Of a stretch of DNA of 64,000 nucleotides, positions 51,301 through 58,403 are shown one piece after another. The notes beneath the pieces were generated by a model, which searched no databases, was not told where the DNA came from, and saw only the letters and a list, made by a program, of their open reading frames with translations. The translations under genes were made by a program, and so were the position numbers. Location of the stretch: the NCBI RefSeq assembly GCF_014323725.1, contig NZ_JABVED010000008.1, forward strand, positions 124,001 to 188,000. Reading direction: 5' to 3'. Every line of letters begins with the position of its first letter. The stretch's first letter is position 1. The stretch is from Actinokineospora xionganensis (GTDB lineage Bacteria; Actinomycetota; Actinomycetes; Mycobacteriales; Pseudonocardiaceae).

Positions 51301-54134
51301 GGCGCACCGTGATCGACAGCCCGGACAACGGGCGCACCGAGACGCGCTACGACATGGCGAACAACATCACCGCCAGGATCACCGCGAACCTGCGCGCCGC
51401 GAGCAAGCAGGTCGAGTTCGACTACGACTACACCCGGCTGAAGGGCCTGCGGTACCCGACGTTCCCGGCCAACAACGTGTCCTACACCTACGGCGCCCCC
51501 GGCGCGGCGGACAACACCGCCGACCGGATCTCGGAGGTGCGTGACGCGGCGGGCACGATCACCCGCGGCTACGGCGCGCTGGGTGAGCTCACCCGCGAGA
51601 CCCGCACGGTGTCCCTGCCCAATCAGGCCGCCAAGTCGTTCACCACCCGATGGACCTACGACTCGTTCAACCGGGTACTGCAACTGACCTACCCGGACAA
51701 CGAGGTGCTGACCTACGACTACGACACCGCGGGCCTGATCAACAAGGCCGCCGGTGTGAAGAACGGCACCAACTACACCTATGTGGCTCGACTGGACTAC
51801 GACAAGTTCGGGCAGCGGCTGCTACAGGAGACTGGAACCGGCGTCCGCACCACCTACACCTACGACCCGGCCGACCGACAGCTCGCCACGCTGAAGTCGA
51901 AGCTGGCCAACGGAACCAGCTTCCAGGACATCAGCTACACCCGCGACGCCACCGGCAACATCACGAAGCTGGCCAACGCCGCCCCGGCGGGCGCCATCGG
52001 CGGGCCGAGCACGCAGACCTTCGGTTACGACGAGCTCTACCGGCTCACCTCGGCGAGTGGTGAGTACATCGGCGGCGACAGCAAGCCGAACCGGTACACG
52101 CTGGCGATGGGGTACGACTCGATCCACAACGCCACGTCGAAGGTCCAGACGCACACCATCACCGGCAGCCAGTCGCAGTTCACCCTGTCGTCCTACGACA
52201 AGGGCCGGCCGCTGGGCCCGATCGAGCCGGTCGAGGACCCGTCGAACCCGACCGAGGTGCAGGACGCGACCAGCTACACGTATCCCTACACCTACGACTC
52301 CGGCAGGCCGCACGCGCCGAGCCAGGTTGGACCGATCGCTCACGGGTATGACGCGAACGGCAACCTGACCGACACCGTCAACACCGCGACGGCTCCGGCG
52401 AAGCGGCGCCAGTACGTGTGGGACGAGGACAACCGTCTCGCCTGCAACGACGACCACGCCACATCGACCCTCACGCAGGACCCGGCCGGGTGCGCGAACG
52501 CGACGGTGAAGTATCTGTACGACGCGAAGGGCGACCGGGTCGTCAAGCAGGGCGACGGCACCACGATCTACCCGAACAACAACTACAGCGAACGCGATGG
52601 AACCGGGTACAAGCACATCTTCGTCGGCGACAACCGCCTCACCACCAAAACCGTCGACACCAGCGGTTCGGTCGAGTCCGACCAGCACTACTTCCACGCC
52701 GACCACATCGGCTCAGCAGGCTACCTCACCGACAGCCAAGGCCAACTCACCCAGCACCTCGAGTACTTCCCCTTCGGCGAGACCTGGGTCGAGGAACACG
52801 CGGGTGGCTCGACCGGCGCACCAGTCCCCTACAAGTTCACCGGGAAGGAACAAGACGAGGAAACCGGCCTCAACTACCACGGCGCCCGCTATTACAACCC
52901 CAGAACCCAACTCTGGGCCAGCCCCGACCCCGCGCTGCCCGACTACTTCGACAGCGAGGCAGGCTCCGGCGGGATCCACGAACCCCGCAACCTCGCCGCC
53001 TACACCTACGTCCACAACGACCCGCTCGAGCTGATCGACCCGGACGGCAGACTCGGCATGCCCAAGATGCCGAAGATAAAGATGCCGTCGAAGCAAACCC
53101 TGAAGAACTTCGGCCACACCGCGCTCGACGTGGCAGGCATGGTTCCGGTGGTCGGCGAGGCGGCGGACGTGGCCAACGCGGGCTGGTACCTGGCCGAAGG
53201 CGACAAGACCAACGCCGCCCTGTCCCTGGCCGGAGCGATCCCCGGCGCGGGCAACGTCGCCACCGCCGCCAAACTGGCCAACAAGGCAGTCAACGCCGCC
53301 GACACCGTTTCCGACACGGCCAAAGCGACCGACAAGGCCGTGGACGCGGGCAAAGCCGCCCCGAATCCCCCGACAAAGGCGGGCGCACCGAAGCCCGACT
53401 CTCCGGGCCCGAAAACGGCAGCCGAGAGCTGTTCGTTCGCCGGCACCACGCTTGTCCTAATGGCAGACGGTTCACGCAAGCCCATTCAGGACGTCGCGGT
53501 TGGGGACATAGTCGTCGCCACCGACCCAGAAACCGACGCGCAAGAAGCGAGGACGGTAGAGCACGTCTTCGTGCATGACGACACCGTCATCGACCTGCTC
53601 GTCAACGGCGAGGTCATCACCACCACCGAAGACCACCCCTTCTGGTCGGTAACGGATCGGAAGTTCGAGCGTGCCGACGAACTCGAGTCCGGTGAGCTGG
53701 CCCTTGCCGCTGACGGTCGTGAAGTCACGGTGTCCGGCCTCCAGCGGGACACCGCGCACGAGGCGCCCGCCTACAACCTGATGGTGGAAGGGATCCATAC
53801 CTACCACGTCGGCGAGCACGACTTACTTGTTCACAACACATGCCGGAAACCGGTCAAGGCCACCCGGGACGCCGCCGACGCCAATGCCACGGACAGCAAC
53901 GGCAATATGACTTGCGGGTACTGCGGCCAGTCGATGACGACCACGGCAGGGTCGCCGAACTCCAGGGAGTTCGATCACCGGACGCCACACACGCAGGGTG
54001 GTGGGCGGGACATCGACAACATTGACGGTATCTGCCGCACGTGCAACCGGGGCAAGGGCCCGCTGACACCAGTAGAGTGGTTCGGGACGGGGCGCATGCC
54101 TTTGCCGAAACAGTGGCATCAAGGGACGATATGA
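45330..54134 (+). CDS. Giant SpvB/RHS polymorphic toxin with Hint and HNH nuclease end
   Basis: A 2,934-residue protein. A membrane/signal segment lies at about 13-35. SpvB-like region from about 90 (SFPFEVPKGRADLQPTLSV), FG-GAP/VCBS repeats (DVNGDNLPD, DINGDGLPD, DLNGDGLTD, DINGDGLAD), a TcdB-like middle, many YD repeats, and the RHS core end GKEQDEETGLNYHGARYYNP at about 2505. Then a pretoxin Hint domain (about 2700-2835: SFAGTTLVLMADGSRKPIQD to YHVGEHDLLVHNTC), and a C-terminal HNH nuclease (CGYCGQS ... EFDHRTPHTQGG ... ICRTCNRGKG). The Hint would autoprocess and free the nuclease. I place the start at ATG 45330, after AGGA; an earlier in-frame start at 45213 lacks a signal context. Confidence 0.93.
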   Translation: MILRLEDRGPVRFRRTCVVLAVLVALLGSGLVVPELFGPSPTAGDANSAVTAPEHPEGTSFNPNQIKDIKAADPAANVNLIAPPSANNSGDARLSFPFEVPKGRADLQPTLSVAYSSGGGSGWTGVGWDVSTPAITLDTRWGVPRYHTGLETETYLLNGEQLTPVAHRGELQARTSEKVFHTRVEGQFDRIVRHGDSPKNYWWEVTDKSGTRSFYGGAADTTVTDASGNVGMWALREVRDTHDNFRRYHHAKVADGGTANSAVPGTNLYPAKITYTGSGATEGRYSVTFIRDRERGEPRRGDVQVDARLGFKKVTADLLRRVEVKLDGDLIRAYELNYRTGAYAKTLLASVSQFGEDNQLFTTHTFDYFDDVRDTAGNYNAFAAAAEWAVPDDDLGVNIREGEASAISANTTAGFGAHLFAGYNVQGLPTKEGSVGLKVGFNAGQSDGLVALADVNGDNLPDKVFRKNNEVFYRPNLAKPGGEPKFGDTPVKLANLPGISTERTLSGTIGVEAYVLATSAQLDFVGTTTTSDRFFSDVNGDGIVDLVNNGGVLFGYLDANGLPAYSADSGRTPAPIGGGAVTGEIVGDQTAQVNQQVDNSPLLDSVRRWVAPFNGTVRVDGRVRLTEDTSPARAAYTKADGVRVTIQHKDTELWAQRIGPEDHIEFAPANVASIPVKKGEALYFRTQSILDGKYDTVAWDPQITYTDIAASADVNGLANTVFKASSDFTFGGRPSLVTVPVTGTLRLTGDVVKSKATSDDVTVEITKGNGVHAPATVFTRVLPAASTGTTAIDLSIPVSMFEKMSWRVRSDSPIDASALSWVPKAHYTTAPGVERLVDDTGQPTLVINPPFDMDMFPANTLTAPQQTYKVTKTGQLKVRPKVSFHFGLFGDSKIAFTVKKRGGQLLGKRVFAAKDTYFGGQNLDLTVQATAGDELFIDYSTTDSSLLGMLTGQSASATYDVSSPWPAFHAAPSAMHGSVAQGAFAQPYRGWGVIGYQGNRDRATQPIKQAELVLDQSFKDALPKEPKEADVAPFAANPRVAMPRLAVFAPIPAKGGWAAQDDSSWVTAAMATSSRLGADTIDVVTDADVAGDRAVMRRGVTGQVSATLAAGPFGGTVVGGITAGSVDYLDLNGDRFPDVVGAKEIQFSDATGGLGGGRGTLGGNVRETDNVSGNVSYSAGSESATIASALGMSAPDAGTSANTSSTGSVQPSLGIGGSLGGGESDTRLELMDINGDGLPDKVFGNGDAQLNLGYSFAPREPWSPGAINDASSRNVGVNLGFNVDRYGFAGGVSAELGTSFTNVSMVDLNGDGLTDRVFTDGANAIKVAINTGTGFTAPTPFRGSFSDIAVDKNASLGAGVYFTVGLPTPVGVFVFNPGANASIGIGRAEVSLQDINGDGLADHVRSTRDNQLTVATNNTGRTNLLRSVSRPLGARIDLDYTRTGNTTDMPDSQWAMTRVAVFDGLAGDGADTTVTTVKYENGKYDRYERDFNGFGTVTTEIRDPAASEALYRTVTDEYRTDGQYTKGLLTRTVTRDGAGKPYKETVNTYQLRDVATGGDAAPGSGTATAVPLLARTDTRWFEGDPTPRKSTHVEMSYDEYGNLTRSFDAADDGTADDVEAHFEYTATDQACRDRNIIGTARVVWENRATPFEYLRYRDSTVDCSTGAMTQLREFLAEDVFATTDLEYYPDGNLKSVTGPENKTGQRYKLEYGYDTVVGVHIESVVDSFGYRSNSTHNLKYGLADRTVDQNNQQVLRSYDTIGRLKTVTGPYEIGTGRVTIDMEYHPEAAVPYAITRHADRAAASLRTDTIDTVSFVDGLRQVVQTKKDASVAATPGATPAAVMIVSGRTKVDLLGRIVEIYQPVTEAKGPANTTFNPAFDSVAPTRDSFDVLDRKTKMVLPDNTTTQFAFGFGQDRGGVTRFEKIGTDANGKQRRTYTDVRELTTAVKEFNPSGGQPVVWTSYEYNPLGELTAVTDDKNNVTRAEYDGFGRRTVIDSPDNGRTETRYDMANNITARITANLRAASKQVEFDYDYTRLKGLRYPTFPANNVSYTYGAPGAADNTADRISEVRDAAGTITRGYGALGELTRETRTVSLPNQAAKSFTTRWTYDSFNRVLQLTYPDNEVLTYDYDTAGLINKAAGVKNGTNYTYVARLDYDKFGQRLLQETGTGVRTTYTYDPADRQLATLKSKLANGTSFQDISYTRDATGNITKLANAAPAGAIGGPSTQTFGYDELYRLTSASGEYIGGDSKPNRYTLAMGYDSIHNATSKVQTHTITGSQSQFTLSSYDKGRPLGPIEPVEDPSNPTEVQDATSYTYPYTYDSGRPHAPSQVGPIAHGYDANGNLTDTVNTATAPAKRRQYVWDEDNRLACNDDHATSTLTQDPAGCANATVKYLYDAKGDRVVKQGDGTTIYPNNNYSERDGTGYKHIFVGDNRLTTKTVDTSGSVESDQHYFHADHIGSAGYLTDSQGQLTQHLEYFPFGETWVEEHAGGSTGAPVPYKFTGKEQDEETGLNYHGARYYNPRTQLWASPDPALPDYFDSEAGSGGIHEPRNLAAYTYVHNDPLELIDPDGRLGMPKMPKIKMPSKQTLKNFGHTALDVAGMVPVVGEAADVANAGWYLAEGDKTNAALSLAGAIPGAGNVATAAKLANKAVNAADTVSDTAKATDKAVDAGKAAPNPPTKAGAPKPDSPGPKTAAESCSFAGTTLVLMADGSRKPIQDVAVGDIVVATDPETDAQEARTVEHVFVHDDTVIDLLVNGEVITTTEDHPFWSVTDRKFERADELESGELALAADGREVTVSGLQRDTAHEAPAYNLMVEGIHTYHVGEHDLLVHNTCRKPVKATRDAADANATDSNGNMTCGYCGQSMTTTAGSPNSREFDHRTPHTQGGGRDIDNIDGICRTCNRGKGPLTPVEWFGTGRMPLPKQWHQGTI

Positions 54135-54412
54135 GCGAGCTGATGCCCGGACTTGCCTACGGGACCAAATCTTACGTCTGCACTCATGTGTTCGCCGGTT
54201 CCCGGCCGGTGCTCTATGTGACCCGGCCGGACGGCTCCTGGTGTGCCTTGTGCGGAGATAACCACCCAGATGATCCGGCCTACTATCGCGTCGTGGGTCT
54301 TGGGCACGTCGTGGACCTGGATCCAACACTGTCGGCAGTCCTCGACCTGCAGCCAGACGAAGAGGCTGAGCGGCCTGACGTTGGCGGGCCGTGGACCAGA
54401 TCGCGTTGCTAA
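54131..54412 (+). CDS. Probable immunity protein for the HNH toxin
   Basis: A 93-residue protein whose ATG overlaps the toxin stop (ATGA). Position directly after a polymorphic-toxin C-terminus is the usual place for the cognate immunity gene. It shows YVCTHVF, PDGSWCALCGDNHPDDP with a possible Cys pair, and an acidic tail (LQPDEEAERPD), fitting a partner for a basic nuclease. I do not recognise the exact immunity family. Confidence 0.7.
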   Translation: MSELMPGLAYGTKSYVCTHVFAGSRPVLYVTRPDGSWCALCGDNHPDDPAYYRVVGLGHVVDLDPTLSAVLDLQPDEEAERPDVGGPWTRSRC

Positions 54413-54589
54413 CCCGGATCTTTCGCACGACCAGGAACCCGAAGGTCAGCTCATGTAGTTGATCTCTGGTCGTCAGCTCGTCGTCGCTTGTCGGTGTGGA
54501 TCAGGGTGAGCTGGACCCACGTACCGGGCAGGGTGGGCGAACGGGCACCAGACCTGACCCGACCCAGGCCGGCGTCGACCCCAGAGACC

Positions 54590-54730
54590 ACTGGGTACCG
54601 GCATCGTCGGTGAGTTGGGCCAGTTGAAGGCGCCGAGAGTGGGGTCGTAGTGGCGGGCGCCGATGTCGGTGAGGCCGGTGGTGGTGTTGGTGGGTTTGTT
54701 GAGGAAGCCGCGTGTGTCGGGCCACGGACT
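54590..54730 (-). pseudogene. RHS C-terminal core fragment
   Basis: On the minus strand DTRGFLNKPTNTTTGLTDIG followed by ARHYDPTLGAF is the hallmark end of an actinobacterial RHS/YD core. Nothing of the rest of such a gene is present. It differs from the neighbouring intact RHS sequence, so it derives from another RHS gene. 54413-55109 otherwise shows no supported gene. Confidence 0.7.
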
Positions 54731-55109
54731 GTCGTGGTTCGGTGCGGTCGAGCAACCGCAGGCACCTCGATCGAAGATCGTCATCCTGTAGTACCAGGGG
54801 GTCCAGGCACGGGGCTGCAGGCAGGAACACCTCCGTCAATGGCTCGCCGCGGTGCTCGCCGACCCAGGCGATCACGGAGTTGAGCAGCCGTGGGCCACGA
54901 CCAGGCGCGGCCCGCGATGATCGAGGACCGCAGCAGGCCTGTCGCCTTTCCGCAGCCGGTCCGCGGTCTCGACGCACCTGCCGAACCGCTGGCGACGCAG
55001 GAGCCGACCGATCCGATCGAGTCGCGCGTATCCCGGCACGCTGCCTGATCTGACGGGGTCGACGCGACCGGCACGGCGGGGTCGCCGTTGACACGGAAGG
55101 CGGCACCGA

Positions 55110-55441
55110 ACATTGTCTGAGCGTGTCGGATCAGACGGGTGGTCACCGGTTGCCTCGATCACGGACATGACCTGCCGCATCCGGGTCGCCCGGGGATCGC
55201 CGACTTCGCGGTAGAAGAGCAACCCGTCCACGCACAGCAGCAAGGCCGCAGGGTCAGCGCCGTCATGCGACCGGCGTGGCAGGCCAGTCGCAGCCACGGG
55301 ATCGGGTCAGCCGCCGGGTGGTGGTAGACGACGAAGAAGGCCCAGTCGAACGCCGTGTCGCCCAGCGTCGGCAACAGGTCGAGGAATACCGGGTCGCCGC
55401 GATCGTCGAAGGCGATGATCTCTCGGTAGAGGTCACCGTGC
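55110..55441 (-). pseudogene. Aminoglycoside phosphotransferase (APH(6)-like) fragment
   Basis: Reading leftwards from 55441: LHGDLYREIIAFDDRGDPVF, then GDTAFDWAFFVVYHHPAADP and, in a shifted frame, CVDGLLFYREVGDPRATRMR. The order matches the catalytic loop, metal loop and C-terminus of streptomycin-type 6-phosphotransferases. The N-terminal half is missing at an abrupt junction near 55441 and a frameshift breaks the rest. Confidence 0.65.
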
Positions 55442-56316
55442 AGCTGTCGACGCTCGCCAACGGCCACGTGATACCCGACGTTGGCGCGCCGAAACTGCGC
55501 AAGTTGTCCGCTGACGATGTGGACAAGTGGTTGGCCGAGAAGGCGAAGATCCTTTCGACGCGCACGCTGCAAGACGTCCGCCCAATCCTTCAACGCTCAG
55601 TCGCACGCGCTCAGGCCCGAGACAAGGTCAAGCGGAACGTCGTGCTGCTCCGCGACTTGCCGACCGGTCAGCCGGGGCGACCGTCGAAGTCGTTGAACTT
55701 CGACCAGGCGGAAGCCTTGTTGGCCGCGGCTGAGGTCAACGACTCGACTATTGGGTGCCTACATTGTCGTGTCTGCTGTCCGGGTGCGTACCGAGGAAAT
55801 GCGTCCACTCACATGGTCGCACGTCGACTTGGCAGGTAGCCCGAAGGCGGAACCGCCTGTTCCGCCTCACGTCATGGTGTGGCGGTCGGTCCGTGCGGGT
55901 GGGGATACCAAGACCAAGAAGTCCAAGCGGTCGCCGGCCCTTCCGCAGCGATGCGTGGACGCGCAGAAGGCGCGGCAGGCAGCAACGCGCGCAATCGCCG
56001 GGGCACGCTGGCAAGAGCACGGCCTGGTGTTCGCGTCCGAGGTGGGAACGGAGCTGGACGCTCACAACATCCGGCGTGCGTTCGCCGGGTCGCCACGCGG
56101 GCCGGTCTCTCGGCTGCGAACTGGACGCCTCGCGAATTGCGGCACAGCTTCGTCTCGCTGCTCTCCGATGGCGGTATACCGATCGAGTAGATCTCTCGCC
56201 TCGTTGGACACAGCGGCACGTCGGTGACCGAGCAGGTCTACCGCCATCAGATCCGGCCCGTCGTGCAAGACGGTGCGGACACTATCGACCGGCTGTTCCC
56301 CGGTTCGGCGGCTTAG
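55441..56316 (+). pseudogene. Tyrosine-recombinase (phage/AICE integrase) remnant
   Basis: Three frames are needed: DDVDKWLAEKAKILSTRTLQ (core-binding end), then VRVRTEEMRPLTWSHVDL (first catalytic Arg), then RELRHSFVSLLSDGGIPIE, an in-frame TAG, ISRLVGHSGTSVTEQVYRHQ (His-x-x-Arg, His and the Tyr nucleophile region), and the stop at 56314. The 5' end is missing at the junction with the APH fragment. It lies directly beside the 3' end of tRNA-Val(CAC), the usual place for an element's integrase. Confidence 0.85.
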
Positions 56317-56344
56317 TCAGGCAGTTAGTCAGGCAGGAAAGAAA

Positions 56345-56379
56345 TCAGGCCCCATCCGTCTTGCATGGATGGGGCCTGA
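56345..56379 (-). terminator. Terminator of tRNA-Val(CAC)
   Basis: A perfect 13-bp stem (TCAGGCCCCATCC / GGATGGGGCCTGA) with a 9-nt loop, followed on the minus strand by the pyrimidine-rich TTTCTTTCC. It lies 6 bp past the tRNA 3' end. Confidence 0.85.
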
Positions 56380-56385
56380 CCTGCG

Positions 56386-56457
56386 TGGGCGATACTGGGA
56401 TCGAACCAGTGACCCCTTCGGTGTGAACGAAGTGCTCTCCCGCTGAGCTAATCGCCC
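56386..56457 (-). tRNA. tRNA-Val (anticodon CAC)
   Basis: A complete cloverleaf: acceptor GGGCGAT/ATCGCCC with discriminator A, D-arm AGCTCAGCGGGAGAGC, anticodon stem CTTCG/CGAAG with loop TTCACAC, T-arm CTGGTTCGATCCCAG. The CCA end is not encoded. It is the probable integration site of the relic element to its left. Confidence 0.97.
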
Positions 56458-56506
56458 GCCGCGGCTGGGCCGCGTCGTTGGGGTAGACATTACAGGGTCG
56501 GGTGGA

Positions 56507-56917
56507 TCATCCAAAAATCGGGGATCGCAACCAGGGCCAGTCGATGCCGACCCAGCCGCCGATCAGGGCAAACCCGTTCAGCAGCCAGATGGTGACGACC
56601 ACGATCAGTCCCGTCAGCAGCAGGACGAGGATGCGGACCGCCAGGTTCTGGCGGCGCAGCCAGTCGGTCCAGGCGTCGTACTTGCCTCGGGCGTAGGCGA
56701 GGACTCGGTGGGCCCAGGTGAACTCGATGGCGAGGATCGCGAGGCCGCCGAAGACGACCAGCCAGCCGGGGCCGGGGTACGGGATCATGACGATGCCCGC
56801 GATCAGCACGATCCCGCCGACGACGCCGACGCCGACCCGCCAGATCGTGCGCGTGGTCGCGTTGCGGTCGGCCCAGTCGGGACGCATCGGACCGTCTTCA
56901 CGAGTGTCGCTCGTCAC
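56507..56917 (-). CDS. PGPGW-motif integral membrane protein (TIGR02611-like)
   Basis: A 136-residue protein with three hydrophobic helices and the IPYPGPGWLVVFGGLAILAIEF motif that defines this actinobacterial family of unknown function. The start is GTG 56917 with AGG about 8 nt before it; an ATG nearby runs straight into a stop. Membrane located. Confidence 0.85.
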   Translation of the reverse strand: MTSDTREDGPMRPDWADRNATTRTIWRVGVGVVGGIVLIAGIVMIPYPGPGWLVVFGGLAILAIEFTWAHRVLAYARGKYDAWTDWLRRQNLAVRILVLLLTGLIVVVTIWLLNGFALIGGWVGIDWPWLRSPIFG

Positions 56918-57294
56918 ATGATCCACCTTTCCGGTGTCGCCCCCAGTGTGCAAGACCGTCCGCGGGGCGGCAGGGTGACGCGCGTGACCTGCGGCGACGT
57001 GGTACTGCACACAGGGTCCTGGCGACGCGCAGGTCAGCCGCACATTCGAAAACTGGGAATTGTCAGTCGGCCAACAATCAGGTGTCGGGCGCTACCACCT
57101 GGGCCAAAAACCAGCCAGTATGGAGGGGCCTCGACAAAGTTCGTAACCGAACGAAGCGGCACGACCGCCCTGCGCGAACGACAGTGGCCCAGATGGGTGA
57201 CAAAGCTCCATCCGGCGTCCTAATCGTCGTGCTGGAGCGTCACATGTATGGGACTCAGTCGTTTGGCTGGGAAGGGAGCAGAAGGGTAGCGACG
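56918..57294. promoter_or_regulatory. Divergent upstream region, PGPGW gene / SsgA-family gene
   Basis: This 377-bp gap separates two divergent genes and must contain both promoters. I see no recognisable operator or RNA gene. A GGAATT hexamer about 57055 could be an ECF-type -35 element but no clear partner was found. Confidence 0.3.
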
Positions 57295-57720
57295 ATGCGA
57301 AACGATCATGTCACGCTTCGGTCGACAGCGGTGTTCGACCTCTTGGCGCCGAGGACCCCAGCGGTCCCGGTGAAGGTCGAGCTGCGCTACGACACGCGTG
57401 ACCCGTACGCCGTCGTCGCGGCGTTCCGCACCGGCCGCGCCGGTTGGGTCGAGTGGGTCTTCGCCCGCGACCTCCTGGCCGACGGCCTCATCGCCGAGGC
57501 GGGGGACGGCGACGTCCGCATCCGCCCGGCGGTCGACGACCCCGAGGTCGTGGTGATCGAGCTGAGCTCCCCGTCGGGCCACGCCGTGTTCGAGGCATCC
57601 GCCCAGGAGCTCGCCGACTTCCTCGACCGCACCTACGACGTCGTCGTCCCGGGCAACGAACACCTCTGGGTCGACGTCGACGAGGCGCTCACGCACTTGA
57701 TCTCCACCGACCTGACCTGA
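57295..57720 (+). CDS. SsgA-family sporulation/cell-division regulator (SsgB-like)
   Basis: A 141-residue protein of the SsgA-like family, found only in morphologically complex actinobacteria: LLAPRTPAVPVKVELRYD, DPYAVVAAFRTGRAGWVEWV, FARDLLADGL and the C-terminal LADFLDRTYDVVPPG-like segment (here LADFLDRTYDVVVPG). SsgB helps to recruit FtsZ to sporulation septa. The ATG at 57295 follows AAGGG at 8 nt. Small size and close match to the core domain favour SsgB over other paralogues. Confidence 0.9.
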   Translation: MRNDHVTLRSTAVFDLLAPRTPAVPVKVELRYDTRDPYAVVAAFRTGRAGWVEWVFARDLLADGLIAEAGDGDVRIRPAVDDPEVVVIELSSPSGHAVFEASAQELADFLDRTYDVVVPGNEHLWVDVDEALTHLISTDLT

Positions 57721-57844
57721 GGGAACAGGCCGAAGTAGACCCCCGATTTGGAAGGTCGAAGACGCGTCCGATAGAGTTCCACTCGTACCAAAGCGGAGGG
57801 AACAGGGCGCGAACAACGGCCCACAGTACCGAAAATTTGGGACT

Positions 57845-57917
57845 GCGGACGTGGCGCAGCTGGTAGCGCATCACCTTGCCAAGGTGAGGGTCGCGAGTTC
57901 GAATCTCGTCGTCCGCT
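57845..57917 (+). tRNA. tRNA-Gly (anticodon GCC)
   Basis: Acceptor GCGGACG/CGTCCGC, anticodon stem TCACC/GGTGA with loop TTGCCAA, T-arm GCGAGTTCGAATCTCGT. First of a Gly-Cys-Val cluster. CCA is not encoded. Confidence 0.97.
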
Positions 57918-58001
57918 CGCAAGTCGATCGGCCTCTGCGCCGGTACTCGAAAGTCTCTTTCGAGGTTCTGACGGAGTGGTCCTATCGGACAGTTCTGTCA
58001 T

Positions 58002-58073
58002 GGCGGAGTGGCCGAGTGGCTTAGGCAAGGGCCTGCAAAGCCCTGTACACGGGTTCGATTCCCGTCTCCGCCT
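58002..58073 (+). tRNA. tRNA-Cys (anticodon GCA)
   Basis: Acceptor GGCGGAG/CTCCGCC, anticodon stem AGGGC/GCCCT with loop CTGCAAA, T-arm CGGGTTCGATTCCCG. Only one base separates it from the next tRNA, so they share a transcript. Confidence 0.97.
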
Positions 58074-58074
58074 C

Positions 58075-58146
<72 letters not shown>

Positions 58147-58165
58147 CCAGTTTACAGCTGGTCAT

Positions 58166-58194
58166 AGGCCCTGTTCCTTTATGGAACAGGGCCT
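58166..58194 (+). terminator. Terminator of the Gly-Cys-Val tRNA cluster
   Basis: A perfect 12-bp stem AGGCCCTGTTCC / GGAACAGGGCCT with a 5-nt loop, followed by CAGCTGTTTTC. No gene is seen from there to 58403. Confidence 0.85.
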
Positions 58195-58403
58195 CAGCTG
58201 TTTTCAGGGGAGCTTGAGCGATGATCGTCGGTCAGGACATCCACATGGTCCCCCGCGACACAGTGACCGATGGCCGATAGGACCCGGACGATCCGCCGGT
58301 GCCGTCGGTGAAGCTCGGAAAGCTCCGGCGATAAGACCCAGATCCATAGCCGTTCCTGCCACTCCGAAAGTCGCGGCTTACGTCCACCTGATGGAGTGAG
58401 CGG

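Larger units (their letters stand above)
20979..56457. mobile_element. Putative relic genomic island at tRNA-Val(CAC)
   Basis: The tRNA-Val 3' fragment at 20979 and the intact tRNA at 56386 are direct repeats. The integrase remnant (55441-56316) abuts the 3' end of the intact tRNA, the position expected for an integrated element. The interior includes an IS3 remnant, RHS and APH fragments, and accessory functions (glucan utilisation, NACHT, polymorphic toxin). The repeats have drifted and the integrase is broken, so any element is ancient and fixed. Base composition does not differ obviously by eye. Island status is an inference. Confidence 0.4.

Noticed and set aside
47532-51683. 1,383-codon open frame on the minus strand
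   Set aside because: Lies wholly antisense to the RHS toxin gene, which has clear domains; long antisense frames are expected in GC-rich DNA.
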